64,000 bases of DNA from Ctena decussata (taxonomy: Eukaryota > Mollusca > Bivalvia > Lucinida > Lucinidae), in the NCBI GenBank assembly GCA_963989385.1, contig OZ022510.1, positions 33,113,448-33,177,447 of the forward strand, read 5' to 3'. Below the pieces are notes generated by a model. The model was not told the origin of the DNA and made no database searches. It worked only from the letters and a program-made list of their open reading frames with translations. The position numbers and the translations under genes were made by a program. How positions within the stretch are numbered: the first letter of the stretch is position 1; every line of letters begins with the position of its first letter. Positions 24,562 to 33,791 of this stretch are shown here, piece after piece.

Positions 24562-24818
24562 AATTCGAAAGGAGCATGGCATACAAAATTCGAAAGGAGC
24601 ATGGCATACACTATAGGCGCCTCTCAAATAATTAGTGAGATGACGTCATAGATTTGTTACCATAGCGACTATGGAATTACCAACTGTTGTTCTAAGTACC
24701 ATGGCAGAATGACGTTTCGGTGACCACTTACCCATCAATATGAACACTAAGTTGTTATTGTAACAGATATATGACGCCATTTGTTCCGGAACCTGACAAA
24801 CATTGTATGCCATGCTCC
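24562..24818. mobile_element. MITE with GGAGCATGGCATACA ends
   Basis: GGAGCATGGCATACA at 24596-24610 is inverted as TGTATGCCATGCTCC at 24804-24818. The left end is tandemly duplicated (24562-24585 and 24588-24610). A full CRE palindrome lies inside at 24641-24648. Confidence 0.75.
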
Positions 24819-25019
24819 GCCAAGTTTTCAATGATATTACAAACTAAAATTCTTTACAAACTAAAATTCTTTTAACAGAAACTTCAGATTTTCTCAAACA
24901 AAAAGTCATTCTCAAGTCATTCAATTCCGTATTAAACGTTTATTCTAATGCACTTACAAAAAAAATGCGACGTCTGATTGGATAGCGTAAAACATTTGCA
25001 ACAGTATATTCTGCGATAT

Positions 25020-25328
25020 ACTGTCGCAAACCCGACGTCATTAAGTAACGTCGCTCCTCATTGGCTGACGTATGGTTTTGCGTTTCTGACAGCGCTTGAA
25101 ATGGGTGCAAACTAGTACATTATGAAAGGTGACAATGTGGAAAAGTGCATTAGAATGGGGACAACTGTTACAGTATTGAAAATTGCATTTGGGGAGGTAA
25201 ATCATCGGTTTTATGGTCGCAAATTTCGTTTTACGGATCCGCTAGCGCGTCGCCGTAAAACGAAATTTCCGACCATAAAACCTATGATTTACCTCCCCAA
25301 ATGACAATTTTGAGTACAGTTATCCCCT
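25020..25328. mobile_element. Hairpin/CRE-rich element, copy b
   Basis: The ACGTCA-bearing body (25030-25080) precedes a palindrome at 25155-25328. Its arms contain TTTGGGGAGGTAAATCAT and GGTTTTATGGTCG, with centre GGATCCGCTAGCGCGTCGCC. GATATAAT..GTTATCAGTGGAATTTTGCAG at 25482-25545 recurs at 27452-27512, near copy d. Confidence 0.65.
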
Positions 25329-25329
25329 C

Positions 25330-26474
25330 AGTGATACTTCTAATTCACCTTGAACAAGAATTGTTTTTACTGGCCTAGCAAAGACGATTCTTCAGGGAAA
25401 GTAAAGGGAAGAAGAAGAGGTAGCAGACAGAAGAAGAGGTGGGAAGACAATATTGAAAACTGCAAGCGCAGTTCTCCAGTGATATAATATTATATTGTAT
25501 TATCATATCTCTGTTATCAGTGGAATTTTGCAGCAGATGCCTGATAAATTGCTCATGGGAGCAGCTCTCAGTGTAAAGAAGTATACACTGTGTTGCATGC
25601 GAAGCAAAGAAAACTTCAAGTGAAAAGAAGTATAATTATTTGTCTAGGATACAGTGCACGCAAATTAAGTGTGTTTACTAAATTTAATAATTATTTTTAC
25701 CGCTGAGAAATAACAGTGATTCCGTGATTAAATGCAAAGTGTTTCGTAATTGTTTTTTATAAGTGCACCATAGACAAAAAATGTAAGAGCTTGGCCTACA
25801 TATCTGTATTGTTGATAGATTAAGAAGTAGAATTGTTTTCACATTAATTTTCCCTTTAGTTGATTTAAAGTGAGTTTCTTTTTTTAAATCTTTTTTCATT
25901 CAAATATAAAATGAAAGCTTTATGTATGTTGAGTAGCATATTCCTAATCCCGCTCTGAGAAACTTTTACACAACATGGGAGTCTGGCAGTTATCACCGAA
26001 AATACCTAGCATAGTGACGTAGCCAGTGAGGTAGATTGGATATATCAGTGTCGAGGCAGATCAATGTGCAAGGGAAAAAGTCTTGAAATCTCCATGAAAT
26101 TTGTATTCAAAACCATACCACAGTGCAATGTAAAGTTTTGCACTATGCAGGAAAAACAGCGAATTAAGTAAGATTATTATTAATTCTATGAAAATAAGAT
26201 TATAATTTGAACAACGGATTCATAATTAAGTTATAGAAAGGCATGACTGAAACAAAGAGTATTAGTTATATTTGGGTAGAAAACCCTGTAATTAACAAAA
26301 TTCATTGTCATATTTAGATGCATATTAGTCTTAGAAATTCTGAATTTATCAACACATTGGCATACTTTGTCATTTTGACGGTAAAATTTGAAACGAATGA
26401 TAATTTATAAATAGACCACAATATTGCGAAATTAAATTCCAATTACCCAAATCATAAGACCCGCTCGTTTATGT
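25330..26474. other. Intron without recognised gene
   Basis: AT-rich sequence; the only feature I saw is the direct-repeat segment at 25482-25545. Confidence 0.4.
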
Positions 26475-26838
26475 AAAAGATTTCATCATATGACGTCGCT
26501 TCTGAGAGTGTAATAAAGCCATGCATTAAAAATGATAATCCACTAGTGGATTAAATATGCAAATTACGTAGTACCGTTATACGTTGACGTCCATAAAAAA
26601 CGTTGCGTTTTCTAATGGCGAAATCGTGACGTTTTAGTGCAAAATCTGCTAATAAATATGATTTTAGCGTCATATGATAAATAGAATCTTGCATTCGTGC
26701 TCATGTATTATTGAATTTATTAAACTCGTTGGGGAAAAACGATAAGATGCTCGGCAAAGCCTCGCATCTTATCTTTTTCCCCAACTCGTTTGATAAATTC
26801 AATAATACATGAGCACTCATGTAAGATCCTCTATATAT
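26475..26838. mobile_element. Hairpin/CRE-rich element, copy c
   Basis: The body carries TGACGTC, CGTTGACGTCC and GTGACGTT. The palindrome at 26684-26835 has arms TGCTCATGTATTATTGAATT TATTAAACTCGTTGGGG, with loop CGGCAAAGCCTCG. It ends in TGTAAGATCCTCTATA. An inverted, diverged copy lies at 50460-50835. Confidence 0.8.
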
Positions 26839-27059
26839 GTTAACTTTTGAGTTCCAGTTTTGTTTCAGATGTTTATTCATTACCACCCCCGTTTCCCCTC
26901 CATTTAAAAATCTAATGTCTCGTCTCCTTTTTTCATATCAATAAATATTCGGTCAAAATGCGCATGCCGTCTGCGATTCACTTACTTAACTTTGCATAAG
27001 GCGTATTCGACTAGACGTTCCGTGTTTCACGATTCTTTGCGTGAATATTTGTATATAGA

Positions 27060-27330
27060 GAATACCATGTTAGTGTCTTTTGATATCAAGTTTATCAGGC
27101 GAGACCAGAAACAGCGAAAGAATGGCGAGCCTTCCGAGTCAGTCTTACATGTTTCTGGGCGAGCCTGATAAACTTGATATCAAAAGACACTTGCATGCTT
27201 TTCTATTTATCATGCACCATTAAAAGGTTTTTTAAAAGGTTTAAAGAGACTCAAACAAATGAAAAGGTGACACAGTTTTCTTCGAGCTTGCTGACGTCGC
27301 GAATGCGTTATGACGTAAGTCAGCGACGTC
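27060..27330. mobile_element. Hairpin/CRE-rich element, copy d
   Basis: The palindrome at 27072-27191 has arms of about 41 bp (AGTGTCTTTTGATATCAAGT TTATCAGGC). It is followed by a body with CTGACGTCGCG, ATGACGTAAG and GCGACGTCATT. Confidence 0.7.
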
Positions 27331-27899
27331 ATTTAACAATCGAAAGCTGTTACATGTATCATGGTCAACGTCAGTATACAGCCAATCGTCTTCAGAGATC
27401 GCTTCTAAAAGCATAACCTGATAACTTTCGCGCAAGCGCAATTCTACAGTAACCTGATATCCCATTGTGTTATCATACAGCTGTTATCAGTGGAATTTTG
27501 CAGTAGGTGCATGATAGATATTTTTTATAGACTCGTGAAGCACTGGGTGTTTCGTGCTTCATAATTCTCAGCCAGAAAGATTTTTTTCTATTGAAAAAGA
27601 GCTGCGCGCTAAGAGACGTGAAGCACGAATCGCCCAATCGAATACGCCCATAGTCTTTATCTGTTCAATTTGTTTTTAAAATGATGATTCCGTATGAAAT
27701 ACAGTGCTCCAGATAAGGTGGAGTTTTGAGGATAATTAGAAGGTAAGGTTTCATTTTTCTCTACGAAAACGTATGTTGTGACCACTCATTCGAACTGTCT
27801 CGATATGGAATATGGAAAATTACCCCTAAATTATCCCTGTTACCCTTTATTATCTGGAGCACTGAGTTAAGAATGAATAACAGATTATAATAATGTGCC

Positions 27900-28298
27900 A
27901 CGCCTTCATGTATAGAATCAATAATAAAAGGCGGGCCAGTTTGTCCCCTTGGGTATGAACTGCTAATTTTGTCACAGTAAAGAATGATTGTACATGTTGT
28001 TACATTGTGGATGCCTAATCAGTCGCGTAAGAAGGTTTTCAATATTGGGGGAAGGGGAGGGGGAGGAGGGCAAAACCTTTGACAACCTAAATTTTTGTAG
28101 GGCCACGAGGGGGTCACCATGCATTTCAAACTAATTTGGAGGGGGCGGGGGGCTAAACGCCCCCTACCTCCCCTGCCCCTACCCCCATTTCCTACGCATA
28201 CGTCTTGAAACCTGTAAAGTTTTAAGCTCAAATATTCATAACTTCTGAAGTTATAAGCAATACTGTAATGTCTTCGAGCTTTCGTAGCACCCTGTAGT
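27900..28298 (-). repeat. Dispersed repeat family D4, copy 1, abutting exon 3 donor
   Basis: On the minus strand TACAGGGTGCTACGAAAGCT CGAAGACATTA and, farther on, CACAATGTAACAAC..AATTAGCAGTTCATACCCAAG match 62853-63070 on the plus strand. A G/C-rich block at 28040-28190 interrupts this copy. The repeat begins about 8-12 nt past the exon 3 donor. Confidence 0.75.
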
Positions 28299-28306
28299 AT
28301 ACGCAC

Positions 28307-28408
28307 TTTGAGGCTCTGTATTCGTGTAAATGGGTCCTGGTTATATATCTCTTGTGATATGATATACATTTCACTGTCCTTGACTAGTTGTACCAGATGA
28401 TCTGTCAC
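28307..28408 (-). CDS. GABA-B receptor-like exon 3
   Basis: This exon has 34 codons, phase 0 at both ends, beginning VTDHLVQLVKDSEMYIISQE and ending PFTRIQSLK. It fits the family segment that precedes the DARII strand (T..L...L....I.I...E.F..DP...I..LK). The acceptor is tccatttag before GTGACAGAT. The donor AAA|GTGCGT is the weakest of the eight, but it gives an exact in-frame join to the next exon (LK-KKDARII). A dispersed repeat, also present at 62853-63070, starts about 8-12 nt into the downstream intron. Confidence 0.84.
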
Positions 28409-28527
28409 CTAAATGGAAAGCAGATAAAAAGATTTTATGCGGGCAAAATAAAGATGAGCCTGTGCATCCTCTTTTACGCTGCAGGCGAAACATTCAATAC
28501 AGCCAAAACTGCTTATGTGGTCACCTC

Positions 28528-28670
28528 TATTAAGGGGTCACCTGCCTTTAGCAGCCAACTATTCTCTGTCCCTTGAACCACGATTCAGTGCGAACGAACC
28601 TGTATTAAGGGGTCACCTGTCTTAAGCATCCAATACCTGGGTTTCCCTTGGGTGACCCCTTAAGACTGGT
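28528..28670 (+). repeat. GGGGTCACCTG repeats
   Basis: TATTAAGGGGTCACCTG occurs at 28529 and 28612. An inverted GGTGACCCCTTAAGA lies at 28651. Confidence 0.6.
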
Positions 28671-28681
28671 TTGACTGTATA

Positions 28682-29004
28682 TGAGTCCGCGACAAACCAA
28701 TAAAGTGGCATGTGCGCCAAGTGAAGTCTCAAATCAGCCTGGTGATCCGCCCAGTCTGATCAATCTTCGCTGTCCGCATGGAGCTAGCTTAGACCTGTAC
28801 ACAGGGCCCTCCGTAGCTTCTTACGTCGCTAATGTAGCTTTGTGAAGCGAAACGTAACGGATCGGGACTAGAGCTAGCTTAGACCCTAAGCTACCCTTTA
28901 AGCGCAGAGCAAAGACTCTAAACAGACTGGGCAGTAGCCCAGGCTGATCTGAGTTTTAACAGGGTGCACTTGCCACTATGTTGGTTTTCTCGTGTCGCGG
29001 CTCA
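28682..29004. mobile_element. MITE-1 copy 5, with an internal insertion
   Basis: The ends fit the family. The middle carries about 85 extra bases between two copies of GAGCTAGCTTAGACC (28780 and 28868), as expected for an insertion with a duplicated internal segment. Confidence 0.82.
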
Positions 29005-29259
29005 ACGATATAGAGGTTGGACACAAGTATTTGTCAAATCAAGACGTTGTCTTTACCTTTATTGGTTATCCAATTTTACTGAAGAAACAAAATAAGATTA
29101 TCTGAAAGGCATAAAATTGTACTGATAAGTAACTAAATGACTCGTGTTTGAAGTTAGAAAGGCAGATGTGCCTCCAGGGCCTCCATTATGCTCATGCAAT
29201 AGTCAAACATTTTTTTTTCTGAGCACTAGTCAGAGATGCACCTGTTCTTGCTACTTATA

Positions 29260-29494
29260 TACTGAACAAAAAAAAAAGAAATGTTACATCGACATTTATA
29301 TCATTTTATCCAAAAATATATCATACAATTTCATAATTTGACTAAGGCTAATAACTTCAACTAAGAAGTCGCTATCATGATTCATTCATTACTAATCCGT
29401 TTTTTTATTCACGCCAGTTCACTTAGAGTTGCAGGGATAAAAATTCAGAAAATACTTTTTTCGATGTGTGTAACGTTTCTTTTTTTGTTCAGTA
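29260..29494. mobile_element. Tc1/mariner-like MITE (TA-flanked)
   Basis: The inverted ends are TACTGAACAAAAAAA..GAAATGTTACATCGA and TCGATGTGTGTAACGTTTCT..GTTCAGTA, with TA dinucleotides at both borders. It is about 235 bp with no ORF. TA borders are the Tc1/mariner signature; the assignment is inference. Confidence 0.7.
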
Positions 29495-29596
29495 TATATA
29501 TGACAAGACTATACTCAAATTCGGGATAGTCGCAAGGTCTTAACACTTAAAGCACACAAAAATTATAATAAAAAAAATAAAAAAATTGAATTTGTA

Positions 29597-29670
29597 AACA
29601 GCGTTGTTCCATATCAGGCGGCTCATAATGAGCCGCTTCATCTGGATAAAAACTGTTTCCCTTCTAGTCA
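29597..29670. repeat. MITE-2-like core hairpin
   Basis: GTAAACAGCGTT..ATCAGGCGGCTCATAATGAG CCGCTTCATCTGG..AACTGTTT resembles only the central hairpin of MITE-2. Confidence 0.6.
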
Positions 29671-29904
29671 TCTGATATAGCTAAGATGGAACATTTTTTA
29701 TATGCTGCAGACGTAAATATTGTTGTCTGCTTTTTGACGCCTCAAGTAATGAAGACATTTTTTTTGTCTTATGGCCCTCTCAAACGTGTCTGATGATGCC
29801 AGAATTACTTTTATCAAAGCTTTATAAGACAATATAACTTTTCCGATTCAACCACAAATAGACTCTTTAAATGATAATATGATCCTTGAAGATTTATTTA
29901 AGGA

Positions 29905-30300
29905 ATGAATTTCATTTTTCTGAGGTTTATGAAGGGTAAACTACAATGGGTCGCGTGCAAAGTGAATGAACCCCGAAGGGGTGCACGTAAACTTTGCTAG
30001 CGACCCAATGTAGTTTAGAACTCGATAAACATCAGAAAAATTAAGTTCATTGCTTATATTTATATTCCTTTCAATCAAAACCTTCATGAAAAACCTTTTA
30101 GAAGCGCTCAAATTGAAGCAGTAAATCTTTTACTAGCAGTTTTCTGCTAACAGCGGAACAGCGTCAATGACGTGATGATGTTCCGACGTCCTATCAGATT
30201 GCAGAGAGTTCTGGTTTATAATGACGTAATTTTAAGTCATGTGACATCGCGTGGCTCAATGTAATTATTGGACCGTAATCTACATTACGTTCCAGTGGTT
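29905..30300. mobile_element. Hairpin/CRE-rich element, copy e
   Basis: The palindrome at 29905-30050 (CTGAGGTTTATGAAGG..GGGTCGCGTGCAAAGTG, centre CCCCGAAGGGG) is followed by a body with TGACGTGATG, CGACGTCC and ATGACGTAAT. A decayed relative of the hairpin lies at 62787-62850. Confidence 0.7.
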
Positions 30301-30510
30301 TACTTTAGTAAATACAGAAAGAATGTAAATATTGTAATATGACTTCAGAGTAAACCTCTATACCTTCCAATAAGCCAGCTTCTAGATTGTTTTTCAATTC
30401 GTATTTTTCGCTTATTGTTATTTTTGACAATTATTTTTCTTCAGATTGAATATCTAATGGTAACGGAACGATTCTGTAGTTACTAAACAACAGTTCCATG
30501 AAATTTCGAA

Positions 30511-30715
30511 GAGCCCCGGTAGCTCAGTAAGTTACGCGCTAGCCTGCTATCTAGCGGTCTCGGGTTCGAGGTACGTTGGAGGCGGAAATCTTTCCAACCG
30601 TAAACGGGGTTCCGTTGCACACAGTCTTTCATTATCACTCCCATCGTCCTGATATGACTAAAAGACGGTTATAAAGGCGGAAAAATCTCAAGTCATTCAT
30701 CCATTCATCCAGTTT
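30511..30715 (+). mobile_element. tRNA-derived SINE family S2, copy 2
   Basis: The head GAGCCCCGGTAGCTCAGTAA, B-box-like GGGTTCGAGG, body CTTTCCAACCGTAAACGGGG and tail CAAGTCATTCATCCATTC match the copy at 17664. Confidence 0.82.
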
Positions 30716-30781
30716 TGAATTGCGACAGTTTAAGAGTGCTCACATGGGATGTGCGTCATCTGCCGAGACTTGCCCATTAGC

Positions 30782-30997
30782 TAGGGTCAAGTCGGGTAAA
30801 TTCGGACAACAGGTAAATTCGGAGAGTGACATTATTTCCTTTATATGTCAGTTGTTTGGAATTAAAACAAAAGTAATTGGGCAAACAGTGAAAATTCTGA
30901 TGAGACGGCTCATTATGAGCCGTTTCATCTGGATTTTCACTGTTTGCAATGGAAGTTTGAATTTATCTGCTGTCCGAAATTACCTGACTTGACCCTA
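30782..30997. mobile_element. MITE-2 copy 2
   Basis: This is the best-preserved copy, with ends TAGGGTCAAGTCGGGTAAAT and TTACCTGACTTGACCCTA and a central TGATGAGACGGCTCATTATG hairpin. Confidence 0.92.
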
Positions 30998-31084
30998 TTT
31001 ATGGGTTTAGCGACACTAACCAGTTTAAATAAAAACATGCGTAGCTTTGGAATGGGTACTTTTATATATAACAGTTTTCGTATT

Positions 31085-31145
31085 ATATAAAAAGAATCCC
31101 TTAAGAAAGAAAGAAAGAAAAAAGAAAGAAAAAAAAAAGAAATGA
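31085..31145. repeat. AAAG-rich simple repeat
   Basis: A (GAAA)n / poly-A run on the plus strand. It gives a pyrimidine-rich stretch just downstream of the exon 2 donor on the transcript. Confidence 0.8.
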
Positions 31146-31159
31146 TATGAAAATCTTAC

Positions 31160-31330
31160 CGCTGAGTAATAATCCAGGGCGACGTTGAGTGTGGCAATCT
31201 TCTCCCAGCTGAACAGTCGAGCAATTTCTATTTTTGCGTAATTTGCTCTTGTTTCCGGGGCCACGACTCTGAAGAACCGTGGGTATTTGTCCCTGTCTGA
31301 CAAAAGTGGAGATGATGCTCCCCAGGACAG
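31160..31330 (-). CDS. GABA-B receptor-like exon 2 (lobe 1 to hinge)
   Basis: This exon has 57 codons, phase 0 at both ends. The acceptor is the pyrimidine tract tttttcttttcag and the donor is GCG|GTAAGA. The product begins LSWGASSPLLSDRDKYPRFF and goes on to FSWEKIATLNVALDYYSA. It matches the family pattern LSYGSSSP-LSDR-KYP-FFR-W(K/E)(K/R)(I/V)ATL. The serine corresponding to Ser269 of GABA-B1 is present. The position of the GABA-B1 histidine that contacts ligand (in FRTHP) is valine here (FRVVA). A GA-rich stretch lies in the downstream intron. Confidence 0.9.
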
Positions 31331-31722
31331 CTGAAAAGAAAAAGATTTTTTTTTTTATTTAAGTCGTGATAAGGCAAATGTATCCACCTGTAGTTAATCC
31401 GCCATTTTTTACGATTGTAATTAACTTTGCATTTCTCTTTACATAAGGATAGGGCTTAGTACAGGAGATCTGGAGCCTGAAAGAGAAAAAAAAATCATGC
31501 GGGTCAATAATAATAATAATAAAAATAAAAATAAGTGGAAACAACTATATTGTTGTCGCAAGTACACGCACACATTTGCTATTAGACCAAAACGTGCTTT
31601 GAAACTGGTATTCCAACTTTTCAAATACTGCCCCAGTAAACTTTAAGTAACTGAACACAAGTACGTCTGAAAAAGACAACCGCTGATAGAGCATAATGAC
31701 GAAACCACAGGCACATCTGTAG

Positions 31723-32121
31723 TAGGGCTGGGACGGGTAGAGATTTCGTACCCAGGTACCCGAATCTCTAATACCCGCGGGTACCCGGGTACCCGTTACC
31801 AAAGAGTTTTCAGCATGTCCACAGAACATATACGTTTAGCTCAAATAATAAGTAAGGTATATGTCATTTGCTTACTTATGCATGTGAACATGGTGAAGGG
31901 CCCAAAAATGTAGAAATCGCTATGTTACAGTATATCAAAACGGCTTGGGAATTATGATGGCAATTTATACAAGACAGGTACACAAAACTTTGCTCTATTT
32001 GCTTGGAATTCTATTGAAATAGAGTACTAATAAATTACATAATAATAAGCATTTGGGTGACGGGCAGTAAATATCTACCCGTGTACATGGGTCTAGCCGA
32101 CGAGGACTCGTCCCAGCCTTA
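31723..32121. mobile_element. Non-autonomous hAT element, 399 bp
   Basis: The inverted ends are TAGGGCTGGGACG and CGTCCCAGCCTTA (one mismatch). They are flanked by an exact 8-bp duplication ATCTGTAG at 31715-31722 and 32122-32129. An 8-bp target duplication and a (C/T)AGGGCTG-type end are the hAT signature. The interior has GGGTACCCGGGTACC themes at 31747-31797 and no transposase. It lies in the intron between receptor exons 1 and 2. Confidence 0.92.
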
Positions 32122-32794
32122 ATCTGTAGGATCCAAAAACATGCAAAGAGTAACAAGAATCAGGCTTAAACTCTACATCTGGTTGCACAGACAATATATT
32201 GACTGATGTGTACTTAAAACTCCGAAGATGCACTTAATGTAGTCTGATACTGAATAGAAATATTGGCGGGGCATTCAAACCAATATCAGCTAAACAACCC
32301 GAAGAGCTATAAAGCATTTGGATAAGGAAAACAATAACCGTTTTGTTTTCCTAAAAAACAATAGTTTGTATTTTATACAGACTTTTTGCACATTCTCCAT
32401 TTAAATTCATATCTCTTACACATAATGACACTTTCATTTCTGCAAATCATATAATATATACTATAGGATATCTGAAACAAACTGGTGATAAAAAATTGAA
32501 GCAATCTTGATAATAAGTATATTTCTGCATTTTTCAAAAAAAAAAAAAAAATGAATTTCATGAAAAACGTCATGAAAAATGTATTTAACCGATGGCAAGC
32601 TTATTCATATTGTTTTAATAAAACTTACATTGTATGTTACAGAATAAAACAAACATTTCACCGTTTCGTTTCCTAGAAAAACAATGTTTAATTTCAAAAG
32701 TGTCCCCAAAACAGACTGCCCAAATTCTGCACCTGCTGCAAGGACAGCCGGTTCTTGCCTGTTATTTATTTTCCTGTTATTCCGATTCTACCAT

Positions 32795-32890
32795 AGAGTA
32801 ATGTGCAGATGGAATGGAGACTGTGAAGACTTTGATCATTCTGGTTCCTAAGGAACAGTCTGATCTCGGTTTCCACTGTTTGTGCAGACC
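32795..32890. repeat. MITE-2-like core hairpin, decayed
   Basis: TGATCATTCTGG..TTCCTAAGGAAC..CAGTCTGATCTCGGTTTCCA CTGTTTG resembles the GATCAG/CTGTTTGC core hairpin. Confidence 0.4.
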
Positions 32891-33054
32891 TATCTGTCCG
32901 AAAACTTAGGATCTTTACGGTAGACATTGTTAGTGTGTGTATATTCTCCACAGTTGATCGATTTCACCATGAACAATAACTCTCTTCTATTTTAACAAAT
33001 AAAAACACAGTAATTCCCTATATAGCTACATTAAGCTAGGTAAACTTGACGGTT

Positions 33055-33272
33055 TCCCGCAGAGTGGCCGTAGGAGCAGTGGTAGTTAGATGGGCACAGG
33101 ACATGAAAAGCGGAGCCCATTACTCTCCTATAATTGTCTCATCCTAATCGGATTCGATAAAGGTATTCATGTACTATTGAGTTGACCGAGTTTTCCAGTC
33201 GCGGCTGGCTGACCGGTGATTCGAACCTACCAGCTTCTGAACCATAACCGAGTGTCTCCACGGGCCTCTCTT
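33055..33272 (-). mobile_element. tRNA-derived SINE family S1, copy 1
   Basis: On the minus strand it begins GAGGCCCGTGGAGACACTCG GTTATGG and has the B box GGTTCGAATCACC. The body continues to GCTCCGCTTTTCATGTCC and ACTGCTCCTACGGCC. It shares its body and tail with 33540-33791 and 52195-52432. Confidence 0.78.
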
Positions 33273-33539
33273 ACATGTAACAGCCGAACAACCCCCATCC
33301 CACACCAGACTGTCCTGCTGAAAGCACGACAGGATCTTGCACTATCACACGAGAATACAATTTAATATGAAGCCCAAATTACTAAATGCCAGAAAGTTTC
33401 AGGGAATCTTCGCCAACCCTAGCACGCCCTCAAATGTGAGAGGAGATGCTTAGACGGGATATGATTCAAAGATGTTAAGTATGTACAGATGGACGTGCGG
33501 ACGGACGTATGTGACGGTAAAAAAGGGTCAAGGTTTTCC

Positions 33540-33791
33540 ATAGCCTAATAGCCGTAGGGGCAGCGAGGGTTTGAGACCCACTGTATCTTGGGCACAGCTA
33601 ATGAAAGGCGGAGCCCATCTCTCTCCTTTTGCTGCCTTATCCTTCCCCGATTCGAAAAAGGTACCCATTTACTGCTGGTTTGACAGAGAGAGTTTTCCAG
33701 TCATCGGTTGGCGACGGTGAGCCGCGAACTCACGAACTTCCGGCGACTTTCTGCACCATAACCGAGTCACTCTCGACTACGGCGCCTCTCC
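33540..33791 (-). mobile_element. tRNA-derived SINE family S1, copy 2 (body), fused to the minisatellite
   Basis: The minus-strand body (GGGCTCCGCCTTTCATTAG.., tail CTGCCCCTACGGCTATTA) matches copy 1. Its head GGCGCCGTAGTCGAGAGTGA CTCGGTTATGG is the same sequence that is repeated 47 times upstream at 33792-35765. This copy is therefore a SINE whose head was amplified in place. Confidence 0.8.

Noticed and set aside
28019..28408. 129-codon minus-strand open frame as a single gene
   Set aside because: Only its first 34 codons are real (exon 3). The rest is intron, repeat D4 and a G/C-rich block.
31747..31797. GGTACCCGGGTACC palindromes as a regulatory cluster
   Set aside because: They lie inside the hAT element and are better explained as its subterminal repeats.
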